A DNA stretch of 64,000 nt, taken from positions 1,426,001-1,490,000 of the forward strand of contig JADJQQ010000001.1 of the NCBI GenBank assembly GCA_016712625.1, given 5' to 3'. The DNA comes from Candidatus Competibacteraceae bacterium. GTDB lineage: Bacteria; Pseudomonadota; Gammaproteobacteria; Competibacterales; Competibacteraceae. The notes beneath the pieces were generated by a model, which saw nothing but the letters and a program-made list of their open reading frames with translations, made no database searches and was not told the origin of the DNA. The position numbers were made by a program, and so were the translations under genes. Below are positions 43,909-51,913 of this stretch, piece by piece. Numbering within the stretch: position 1 is the stretch's first letter; each line of letters opens with the position of its first letter.

Positions 43909-45990
43909 ATGCCATCATTTCACCGGAACCCCGCTGTGATCTCCTTCGATTTGCGTTTTTTGGTGTATATCCTGGGCTTATGGCTTTGTGGGCCGGTAGC
44001 GGCAGCGGCGGCTTCACCCGATCAAATCCCCTCCCAAAAATCAGCCCGCCTGGTGTTGCAGGATTTCGAAACCATCACCCAGGCGCTGGCTGGCGTCACG
44101 ATGAGCGGCTGGAGCGCCGGACCGAAACAGCGCAGTGGTCGCGTGTGGTATGAAATAGCGCCGGCGCGGCGACTTGATGGGAATAGGGCGCTGCATCTTT
44201 ATTACCGTTTCGACCCCCAAGCGATCGGTGATATCGGGTGGCAACTCACGCTACCCGATGTAGACGCCTCGGCCTACGATCAATTGGAATTCTGGATTCG
44301 AGGAGACGCCACTACCGGTTATGGCGATGCTTTGAAGATCGAGTTCAAGCAACCACTGCTGGAAGGGCCGCCGGGCTTGCTGCGCAAGGGCAGCATGGTC
44401 ATCAACGGGATCGGCGATGACTGGCGTCGGCTACAGATCCCTTTGAATTTGCTGAGCGGCATTGCCGACTGGAAGCACTTGCGCCAGTTTGGGATCGTGC
44501 TCCAACCGCGCCGCTCGTCGGTGGCCGCCGGCGGGTACTGGCTGGACGATATCGCTTTAATTAAGACCGATCAGCCGGCGAGCCCCAGTGTCCGCGATCC
44601 AGTGATTCCGCCCCGAAAAACCGCCTGGGAAAACAGCCTGGGCGGTAAGGTTGCCGCACAACCTCACATTCGCGCCCGCTTGGCCGGTTGGCCGAAGCGA
44701 TTGGCGATTGACCCAGCGGAACTACCGGCCGCTGATCATGCGTTCCTGGAGCGGCTGGCGAGCGATACCTGGCGTGGCTTAATTGCTTTGAACGACCGCG
44801 AGCATGGGTTGCCGCTGGACACCGTGCGCTTGAACGAGTCGTTGGCCTTGGAGCGGGCCTGGGTGGGAGATTACACCAACGTCACCAATATCGGTCTTTA
44901 TCTGCTTGATATTGTCGCGGCGCGAGAATTAGGACTGATCGGCGCGTGGGAAGCGGAGGCGCGGCTGGCCCGGACGCTGGCTACCCTTGAACGGCTGGAA
45001 ACCTATCAGGGATTTTTTTACAACTATTACGACACCACCACCCTGGAACGCACGAGCCATTTTGTCTCGTTCGTGGATTCGGCGTGGTTGACCGCCGGTT
45101 TGATCGTGGCGCGGCGCGCGGTTCCCGCCTTGGCCGGGCGTTGCACCCAATTGATCGAACGAGAAAATTATCGCTTCTTCTACGATCCGGTCGAGCAATT
45201 GATGATCCATGGCTACTACGTCAACTTGCCGCAACGCTCGGAATACAGCTATGGGCTACTGTATAGCGAGGCTCGGCTGGGCAGTCTGATCGCTATCGGC
45301 AAGGGCGAAGCACCGGTCGAACATTGGTATCGGATGACCCGTACTTTCCGGCCAGCTTCGATTGGCAATCGCAGTCGCCCAAACAGCGGACCGAGCGGAC
45401 GGTGAACAATTACACTTTCCCTGGTGGCTATTATTCATGGAGGATTGAGGTATGTGCCATCCTGGGGCGGGAGTCTGTTCGAAGCCTGATGCCCCTGTTG
45501 GTGCTGGACGAGCTGCGTCACGCGCCGGGTAGCCTGGGGCGGAACGCGCTGGCCCATACTGAAATTCAGCGCCGGTTTGCCCTAGAGCATTTTGGAGTAT
45601 CCGGTATGGGGTTTGTCGCCCAGTTCGACGCCGGCTGGCGATGGTTACGGCGAATATGGCGTTCGCCTGCTTGGCGCGCTGGGTTATCGCGCTGGCGCGG
45701 TCACTCCGCACGCCGCGGCGCTGGCGTTGTTAACCGAACCGGCGGCGGCGACCGCCAACTTGCGGCAACTGGCGGAACGGTATCCCTTGTATGGCGATTT
45801 CGGTTTCTACGACGCGGTCGATCCGCGCACCGGACAAGTCGCGCGCAACTATCTGGCGCTGGATCAGAGCATGATTTTGATTGCCCTGGCCAATCATCTA
45901 CGCGATGGCGTGATTCAAAAGTATTTTGCCGCCGATCCGATCATCCAGTCGGTATTGCCGTTGTTAAGCCAGGAGCGGTTTTTTGATTGA
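43909..45990 (+). pseudogene. Secreted glucoamylase-like protein, frameshifted
   Basis: The start MPSFHRN has AGGCGG upstream and a signal peptide. The first 200 residues look like a carbohydrate-binding sandwich (LVLQDFETI). Then comes a glycoamylase-like domain: DTWRGLI, TNVTNIGLYLLDI and YYDTTTLERTSHFVSFVDSAW. The frame breaks near 45346 (TTTCCGG), continues FPASFDWQSQSP...TFPGGYYSW, breaks near 45442, goes on YVPSWGGSLFEA in another frame, breaks near 45480, returns to LMPLLVLDELRHAPGSLG, and breaks near 45596 to YPVWGLSPSSTP...YLALDQSMILIA and DGVIQKYFAADP. Homology continues through all pieces, so this is one gene with about four indels. As written it is split. Confidence 0.82.
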
Positions 45991-46154
45991 GGCGCGGTAA
46001 GGATTTGTGGCCGGCCCCAAGGGGTGAAAGTGGCTTTGGCCGCCCAGCGGTCAGCGTCTTGAGGTGAAAATTGGTCGCTACGGCCGCGTCGGGAAATGCG
46101 ATTTCCCTTTCCTCGATATTGGCCAATAATAAAATAAATTCAAGGAGTTGGAAG

Positions 46155-47006
46155 GTGGCCCGGATCTTGGTGGTGGGTTCGATAGCGGATGATGGGGTCA
46201 TTCGCCTGACTGAAGCGCTACGGCCTGGCGCGCACCTAAACGGAGCCAGCGCTGGGGTTCGGCTCGGCGGTGGCGGCGCCAACACAGCGGTGGCTTTGGC
46301 GGCTGCCGGCCACGATGTCGCGTTATTGGCCGCGGTGGGTTGCGATGCGGTTGGTGACGCCTTGTTGGCTGATCTCGCCGCGGCTGGAGTAGATACTTCC
46401 TTGGTCACGCGCTTGAATCAATCGACTACTCGTTCTTTATTGTTGATTGATCCAACCGGCGAACGGACCGTCATCAATGTCGCTCGCTGCGAAGAACCAG
46501 CGCCGCCGATGCGGTTGTTGGGCTTGCCCGCCGATGTGATTTACGTCCGTAGCCGTCGCCGCGATCTAGCGCCACTGCTTGCGGCCAAAGCAGCCAAAGT
46601 AATGATTGTCGCGCACATACCTCCGGTGGAGCCGGGAGCACGGCCGGCGCATATTCTGGTGGCGTCACGCTCTGATCTGCATGCCAATGCCTTCCAATTG
46701 CCTGAAAATTTAGGGCGTTTGGTTTCCGGTGGTCTGGCGCGCTGGATCGCCATTACCGCGGGCGCTGCGGGCGCTCATGCTTATGGGACGGGCGAAATGC
46801 TAACCGCGTCCGCGCGAAGTGTCCGGCCGGTAGATACCACCGGTGCGGGTGATGCCTTCGCCGCCGGGTTAATCCATGCGTTAGTCGAAGGCCGGTCGAT
46901 GGCGGATGCGCTCTCCATTGCGGTACGCTTCGGCACTGAAGCGACTTTGTGGGCCGCCTCTAGCCTACCGGCCAAGGCGGTCCAACGTTTGCTAAAGGAG
47001 ATTTGA
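46155..47006 (+). CDS. PfkB-family carbohydrate kinase
   Basis: From a GTG (AAGGAG eight bases before it) the protein has 283 residues. It has GGGGANTAVALAAAG, and the C-terminal family signature DTTGAGDAFAAGLIHAL with the catalytic Asp. It resembles ribokinase or sulfofructose-type kinases, but the substrate cannot be read. The aldo/keto reductase gene starts two bases after its stop, so the two are an operon. Residues 1-28 of a longer frame upstream have no PfkB match. Confidence 0.85.
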   Translation: MARILVVGSIADDGVIRLTEALRPGAHLNGASAGVRLGGGGANTAVALAAAGHDVALLAAVGCDAVGDALLADLAAAGVDTSLVTRLNQSTTRSLLLIDPTGERTVINVARCEEPAPPMRLLGLPADVIYVRSRRRDLAPLLAAKAAKVMIVAHIPPVEPGARPAHILVASRSDLHANAFQLPENLGRLVSGGLARWIAITAGAAGAHAYGTGEMLTASARSVRPVDTTGAGDAFAAGLIHALVEGRSMADALSIAVRFGTEATLWAASSLPAKAVQRLLKEI

Positions 47007-47007
47007 A

Positions 47008-47997
47008 ATGAAAACTCGCCGTCTTGGTCGTCAAGGTCCTCTGGTGTCCGCTATTGGTTTGGGCTGCATGGGGATGAGCGATTTCTACAGTGGCCGCGAC
47101 GATGCGGAATCCATCGCCACCATCCACCGCGCGCTGGAGTTGGGCGTTACGCTGTTGGATACGGCCGATATGTACGGCCCGTTTACCAATGAAGAACTGG
47201 TCGGCCGAGCGATTCAGGGAAAACGCGACCAGGTGGTTCTGGCCACCAAGTTTGGCATCGTGCGCGACCCCAATGACCCGAACAAACGGGGCATCAACGG
47301 TCGAGCGGACTATGTGCGAGCTTCCTGTGAAGGCAGCTTGCGACGGCTGGGCGTGGATACCATCGACTTGTACTATCAGCACCGGGTCGATCCCGCCACG
47401 CCGATTGAAGAAACCGTCGGCGCGATGGCGGAATTGGTCAAAGCGGGCAAAGTGCGTTATTTAGGACTGTCGGAAGCCTCCATCAACACCCTGGAGCGCG
47501 CGTGCGCGGTGCATCCGATTACCGCCTTGCAAACCGAATATTCGCTGTGGACGCGCGATCCAGAGACGGATATTTTGGCCGCTTGCCGTCGTTTGGGGGT
47601 GAGTTTTGTCGCCTACAGTCCCCTGGGACGTGGCTTTCTCACTGGCGCGATCCAAAAGCCGGAAGATTTTGCTAAAGATGATTACCGCCGCTTCACCCCT
47701 CGATTCCAGGGCGAGAATTTTGTAAAAAATCTTGCCCTCGTCGAGAAGGTCAAGCTGTTGGCCGAACGTAAGGGGTGCCAACCTTCCCAACTGGCGCTGG
47801 CCTGGGTGCTGGCGCAGGGCGACGATATCATCCCGATTCCCGGCACCAAGCGGCGGCGCTATCTGGAAGAAAACGTCGCGGCGGTTGATCTCTTGTTTAC
47901 AGCAGACGAATTGGCCGAAATCGACGCGGTTTTTCCGCCAGATGCGGCAGCGGGTCTGCGCTATCCTGAAGAGATGATGCGGTTGGCGGATCGATAG
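47008..47997 (+). CDS. Aldo/keto reductase
   Basis: The 329-residue NADPH-dependent oxidoreductase matches the YakC/AKR13-like group. Catalytic residues are in place: Asp and Tyr in LLDTADMYGP, Lys in VVLATKFGI and His in YYQHRVDP. The nucleotide-binding end IPIPGTKRRRYLEEN is also typical. AAGGAG lies nine bases before the ATG, inside the end of the pfkB gene. The pair may act on a sugar or sugar-derived aldehyde. Confidence 0.93.
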   Translation: MKTRRLGRQGPLVSAIGLGCMGMSDFYSGRDDAESIATIHRALELGVTLLDTADMYGPFTNEELVGRAIQGKRDQVVLATKFGIVRDPNDPNKRGINGRADYVRASCEGSLRRLGVDTIDLYYQHRVDPATPIEETVGAMAELVKAGKVRYLGLSEASINTLERACAVHPITALQTEYSLWTRDPETDILAACRRLGVSFVAYSPLGRGFLTGAIQKPEDFAKDDYRRFTPRFQGENFVKNLALVEKVKLLAERKGCQPSQLALAWVLAQGDDIIPIPGTKRRRYLEENVAAVDLLFTADELAEIDAVFPPDAAAGLRYPEEMMRLADR

Positions 47998-48129
47998 GGG
48001 AGTGAGCGCAACGTCTTTAATCCGCACCCGCCAATTACGGCGAGTGAATGCGCCGCGACCCATTTTTCCATCGGCCAAGACGCTCGCGTTTCAATTTGAT
48101 TTCAAATACCCAAGGTGATTAAAGCCCGC

Positions 48130-48963
48130 ATGGCTAGTCCGCTCCATCTCCTCGTCATCGACCTTGAAACCCGTCCTGACGCAATAATCTTGCCTGCGGA
48201 TCGGGACCCAGCCGCCTTTCCCAAACCGATTCAGCACCAAATCATTACCCTGGGATTTTTGTTGGCGCGCATCGACCACGACGGTCAAAGTGAGCGCTAC
48301 ACCATCCGCAAAGTGGGATCGGCCAGCATCGCTGATCGGAGTGAGCGGGAGATTCTGGCGGGGTTCTGGCGGATGGTGGATCGGAATAAACCCCGTGTTG
48401 TCACCTGGAACGGGCGCGGTTTCGATGCCGCCGTGCTCAAGCAACGTTCGTTGGTTCACGGCTTAACCGCTTACAACTGGCATCGCACCGATCCCCGTTT
48501 CGGCTACGACTACCGCTTTCAAACCGAGTGGCATTGCGATTTGATGGATGTGCTCTGCGATTACGGTGCGTCGCCGCGTTTGGGGCTGGATGAGGCGGCG
48601 CAAGCCTTGGGTCTGCCAGGGAAATGGAACGGCCACGGCGCGGAGGTGATGGACTTGGTGGCCGCTGGCGATTACACCGCCATCAACCGCTACTGCGAAG
48701 GTGACGTGCTGAACACTTATGTCCTGTATCTGCGCTGGGCGCATCTGAGTACCCGTCTCAGTGCGCGAGGCCACAACGCCAGCGTGCAGAATCTATTGGA
48801 TTATCTCGAAGCCGGTCAGGAACGAAACCCCCATTGGCGGCAATTCGTCGAGCTGTGGCAGTCGAGCGAACGGCCCTGCCCGCTGTTCGTCAATGAGCCG
48901 CTGGGCGAACCGGGTCCGCAATTACCCGAATCGCATTTAAGAAGCGAGGATGTGATGCCTTAA
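48130..48963 (+). CDS. Predicted 3'-5' exonuclease (PolB-type exonuclease domain)
   Basis: The 277-residue protein has the DxE pair in VIDLETRPD, TWNGRGFDAAVL, LMDVLCDYG and CEGDVLNTYVLYLR, all of the DNA_pol_B_exo2 family. Such proteins are DEDDy-type exonucleases of unknown physiological role. It is alone after the aldo/keto reductase, with a 132-base gap. An upstream GTG at 48115 is in frame and possible, adding five residues. Confidence 0.83.
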   Translation: MASPLHLLVIDLETRPDAIILPADRDPAAFPKPIQHQIITLGFLLARIDHDGQSERYTIRKVGSASIADRSEREILAGFWRMVDRNKPRVVTWNGRGFDAAVLKQRSLVHGLTAYNWHRTDPRFGYDYRFQTEWHCDLMDVLCDYGASPRLGLDEAAQALGLPGKWNGHGAEVMDLVAAGDYTAINRYCEGDVLNTYVLYLRWAHLSTRLSARGHNASVQNLLDYLEAGQERNPHWRQFVELWQSSERPCPLFVNEPLGEPGPQLPESHLRSEDVMP

Positions 48964-48999
48964 GTTGGCTAGGCCCACCGGATGCGGACCCACCCCTTG

Positions 49000-49548
49000 T
49001 CAGCGCAACTGGCGCCAAACCCGATCTTTAAATTCAACGGCTTGTTTCTTATCAGGTATTTCATGAGCTAATAATTCAATCACCGAATTTAAATCCCGGC
49101 CTTGACGCAGGGCTTTATTACAAATCATCGGTGCCGCCGGACCCATGAATTCAGCTAACGTTGCTTTTAATAACGCTAAGGTTTGCTGAGAAAGTAGTTC
49201 TGTAGTTGATTTTTTTTCAGGTTCGACGCTTGTTGGATTAGTGGGAGCACCTTCAAGAAAGCTGAGAATTTCAGTGGTTGATGGTAGATTGGCATCGACA
49301 GCAGCAGGATTGGCGGGTGCCTTGATGAATTGAAACCAATTAATCTGACTTTGCCGAAGTAATTCTAGCGCTTCCATTCCCGACTTGTTGCCAAAGGATG
49401 AACCAACGATTTGGCCTTGGGCTAAACTAACTTTAGCCATATGCTTTTTTTCATCTACAAAGACCATTGTTCCTGAAACTTTCTCCTGTTGGAGCTTTTT
49501 TAGCTCAAGAATAATAGTTGTGATAGATTTAGTTTGCTGAGTAGCCAT
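49000..49548 (-). CDS. DUF4388/PATAN-like two-part protein
   Basis: The 182-residue product has an N-terminal module (KVSGTMVFVDEKKHMAKV and LAQGQIVGSSFGNKSGMEAL) like DUF4388/PATAN domains of signalling proteins, a linker rich in Pro and Thr, and a C-terminal helical module (LLKATLAEFMGPAAPMICNKAL). It lies downstream of the heme sensor on the same strand, with a large inverted repeat between. Its codon use is AT-rich compared with neighbours. Function unknown; I infer an effector of the sensor. Confidence 0.6.
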   Translation of the reverse strand: MATQQTKSITTIILELKKLQQEKVSGTMVFVDEKKHMAKVSLAQGQIVGSSFGNKSGMEALELLRQSQINWFQFIKAPANPAAVDANLPSTTEILSFLEGAPTNPTSVEPEKKSTTELLSQQTLALLKATLAEFMGPAAPMICNKALRQGRDLNSVIELLAHEIPDKKQAVEFKDRVWRQLR

Positions 49549-49593
49549 CTTAGTACGGATCACATGAGGATTTTTAAATAAGTAATTGGAACG

Positions 49594-49647
49594 AGGTGTT
49601 ATTTATCAATAATTTTTTATAAAGGCTTCATGGGATAAATAACACCT
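49594..49647. repeat. 14-bp perfect inverted repeat between sensor and partner genes
   Basis: AGGTGTTATTTATC (49594-49607) and GATAAATAACACCT (49634-49647) are exact reverse complements with 26 bases between. They lie in the 96-base spacer between two minus-strand genes. The element could form an RNA hairpin affecting the downstream gene or bind a dimeric regulator. On the minus strand no T run follows the hairpin, so it is not a plain terminator. Confidence 0.85.
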
Positions 49648-49655
49648 TTAAAGTA

Positions 49656-49674
49656 CAGCCTATTCTTTAGGCTG
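49656..49674 (-). terminator. Small hairpin over the stop of the heme-sensor gene
   Basis: CAGCCTA (49656-49662) and TAGGCTG (49668-49674) form a 7-bp stem with a five-base loop covering the sensor gene's stop codon. It has no T run directly after and may act with the longer repeat next to it. Confidence 0.35.
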
Positions 49675-50565
49675 ATCCAGCGTCCATTTCAGGCTACGTC
49701 TTAGCAATTCGAAAGAGTTCGCAAGTTCACTTATTTCACTTCCATCTTGCTTAACATTGATTTCCTGATCGAGATTTCCTTTGCTTAGTGCAACCGCGGC
49801 TTGAGTAATGCCTGTGATCGGCTCAAGAATACTCTTCTTAACCAACGTGTTAATGATGATAAAGATTAGGCCGAATATCAAAGTAATAAAGGCTACCGCT
49901 ACCATGCCACGTTGCAACGCTATGGTATTGATATCGGCTAAAGGTACGCCCACGCCCATCGTACCAACAACACTATTCAGTTTGTAATTATAACCTTTGG
50001 TTGTGCCGTATTTATTCGTTATTGGTGCTGGGGCTTCTGTGGGTTCACCATGACATATCATGCATTCTTGATGCGCAATGCTAGGACGAGAAGAAACTAA
50101 AAAATTCTTGCCTTTTATTTCCCCTATCTGGGTTATTTGTTTTAATTCTTTATCGGCCCGATATTGTGTTAAAAACTGGGTTTCGAGAGGTTCAGGCGCG
50201 TTCATTTTATTGAGTGGGTTATCAGAAGCAACCTTAATATAATAGTCAGGTTGCTTTTTGAGAAAATGATTGGCGACCAAGCTTGTTGTGACCGTACTAG
50301 AAATCGCGGGTGATTGAAATAACTTTGCATCTAATAAATCTTTACGGACATCCTGGGCGATGTACTCACGAACAGAAGCTACCATATCAACCAATAATGA
50401 AAGTTCCTTGTTTGCTTCCGAATAAACTTGATACTTTGTAAGAAAGTAAACAGTTGGAATACTCACGATCACGGTAGCGATATAAAGCCAGATAATCGAC
50501 CTGCGAAAACGATTGGAGAGGCTATTGGTGATAATTTTCTTGTTGCTACTTATTTCATTAGTCAT
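49660..50565 (-). CDS. Heme-binding DUF3365/Tll0287-like sensor with HAMP, no output domain
   Basis: The 301-residue protein has TM1 (24-43), a periplasmic domain of the Tll0287-like/DUF3365 family with a c-type heme site CMICH (Cys168, Cys171, His172), TM2 (about 218-242) and a HAMP region (243-295). It ends there, with no kinase, methyl-accepting or cyclase domain. HAMP proteins normally drive an attached output, so it must signal to a separate partner, and the PATAN-like gene downstream is the obvious candidate. The DNA is clearly AT-rich, suggesting transfer. c-type heme binding needs the host's Ccm system. Confidence 0.8.
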   Translation of the reverse strand: MTNEISSNKKIITNSLSNRFRRSIIWLYIATVIVSIPTVYFLTKYQVYSEANKELSLLVDMVASVREYIAQDVRKDLLDAKLFQSPAISSTVTTSLVANHFLKKQPDYYIKVASDNPLNKMNAPEPLETQFLTQYRADKELKQITQIGEIKGKNFLVSSRPSIAHQECMICHGEPTEAPAPITNKYGTTKGYNYKLNSVVGTMGVGVPLADINTIALQRGMVAVAFITLIFGLIFIIINTLVKKSILEPITGITQAAVALSKGNLDQEINVKQDGSEISELANSFELLRRSLKWTLDQPKE

Positions 50566-50850
50566 TGGATTTACCCGAATTTCTTAGATTTTTAAATTTG
50601 CTACTTTTGTATTAACAATTATCCGAAAATTCCATTAATAGGCAATATATTAGATCCTAACAATTCTAATAATACATATAAATGATCGAATAATTTGAAA
50701 AATCGTATCATATATTATATATATAATCAATATAGTTATTCAAAACCAGAATGGTCGTGACGATAGAGGATTGGTTCTTTGGAAAAAGTCAGGCCAATCA
50801 GCGCTATACCGTCGCAGCCCGTGTAAAGCCGACGCAAAACTGGCTAATGC
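50566..50850. other. AT-rich intergenic region upstream of the heme sensor
   Basis: The stretch at 50580-50745 is very AT-rich with TATATA runs (around 50710-50725) and probably holds the sensor promoter. It contains no open frame I can support. Near 50770 the base composition returns to that of the chromosome. Confidence 0.45.
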
Positions 50851-50991
50851 CTATAAATCCGATTCCTCAATTGTGCCCAGTCCGTCGAGTACGCAAATTC
50901 CGGCGGAATTGCAGTTGACGTGAAATGAAATATGACCGTCATGCACGGTGATTTCGCTGCCAGTCACCGCGCCGCGGCAATGGCTATCAAC
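50851..50991 (-). pseudogene. Remnant of an alpha-amylase C-terminus
   Basis: The 46 codons before a TAG read AVTGSEITVHDGHISFHVN, then NSAGICVLDG, close to the end of the intact amylase at 51914 (AVTGNEITVHDGHISFHVN...AGIYVLDG). A 35-base stretch is identical in both (50921-50955 and 51993-52027). A TAA directly upstream closes the frame. This is the 3' tip of a second amylase gene, the rest of which has gone. Confidence 0.8.
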
Positions 50992-51105
50992 TTAAATGGC
51001 TTGATTGTGCAAACGCCCGCAATGAACCTTAATGAGCAATGCGGCGGATTGGCTCAATAAGTCGCCATTAAATCAAAAAGTTACATGCCTGGCTTGGAGA
51101 ATCTG

Positions 51106-51789
51106 CTAGCGCGCCACCCATCCGCCACAGATTGGAAAAACCTGTCCCACAAAACAATTGGCGTGTTCGCTACAGAGGTAGGCGGCAAATTGGGCATCTT
51201 CTTCAGCGCTTACCAGCCGTCCCAACGGCACTTCGCGTTGCAAGCGCTCTTGGAACCGGGGATTCGCTTGAACAGCAGGCGGAAAATAGGTCGGGTTGTC
51301 CACAAAATTCTGGGCGATGGCATTGACATGGACGTTATGGGGCGCGACTTCCACGCCAACGGCTTGGACGTAGGCGAGTTGCGCGCCCCGCGCCGCACTG
51401 TACGTTGATGTGCGCTTCATGCCCCGTAGAGCCGAGGCGCTACCCATCACGACAATCTTGCCGGCCCGCTGTTCGATCATGGCTGGCAAAACAGCTCGAA
51501 ATAGCCGAGCCAGCGGATGGACAAGCGCATCAAAAGTCTCATGCCACTCTTGCTCGGTGACTTCTGTCGTCAGGGTAGTCGGCGCGGGAATGGCTAGATT
51601 GGCGATGAGCGCATCTAACGGGCCAGATTCAGCAACTAGCGCAGCGGGCGCATCTTCCTTGATGAGCGGATCGTTACTCGCGATGACCGTAGCGCCGTGA
51701 TGGGATAAAACTTCACACAGAACAGGCCCCATAAACAGGTCAGCATGTGTGATCAGCACGCGCTTTCCTGAAAGCATTTTATCGGGCAT
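51106..51789 (-). CDS. SDR-fold protein with halohydrin dehalogenase-type signature
   Basis: The 227-residue protein is an SDR relative, but without the SDR nucleotide motif TGxxxGxG. At that place it has T14-x4-F19-x-G21 (THADLFMG), and the active-site residues are Ser117-x12-Tyr130-x3-Arg134 (in place of Tyr-x3-Lys). Both patterns are the fingerprint used to separate halohydrin dehalogenases (Ser-Tyr-Arg triad, halide pocket instead of NAD) from SDR reductases. NPTYFPP at 165-171 also fits the family's halide-site loop. The C-terminus GQVFPICGGW is conserved. Activity is untested. The gene lies between an amylase remnant and the intact amylase. Confidence 0.75.
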   Translation of the reverse strand: MPDKMLSGKRVLITHADLFMGPVLCEVLSHHGATVIASNDPLIKEDAPAALVAESGPLDALIANLAIPAPTTLTTEVTEQEWHETFDALVHPLARLFRAVLPAMIEQRAGKIVVMGSASALRGMKRTSTYSAARGAQLAYVQAVGVEVAPHNVHVNAIAQNFVDNPTYFPPAVQANPRFQERLQREVPLGRLVSAEEDAQFAAYLCSEHANCFVGQVFPICGGWVAR

Positions 51790-51913
51790 ATGTTTGTTCC
51801 CTCCAACTAACGGCGTGGAATGGTTTCAAAAACTTTCTCTATAAAGCTGACTCCTTGGTGACGGCAAGGAGCCAGCCTGCTGGATGCCGCTATCAAGGTT
51901 TGGCTGGCGCGGT

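Noticed and set aside
45324..45986. Separate 220-residue gene inside the glucoamylase region
   Set aside because: Its first part continues the glucoamylase in a shifted frame, and its second part is Arg-rich nonsense where the true frame changes again, so it is not an independent gene.
50566..50750. Possible replication or transfer origin in the AT-rich stretch with TATATA runs
   Set aside because: No iterated boxes, DnaA sites or neighbouring replication genes; simple AT-richness near a promoter explains it.
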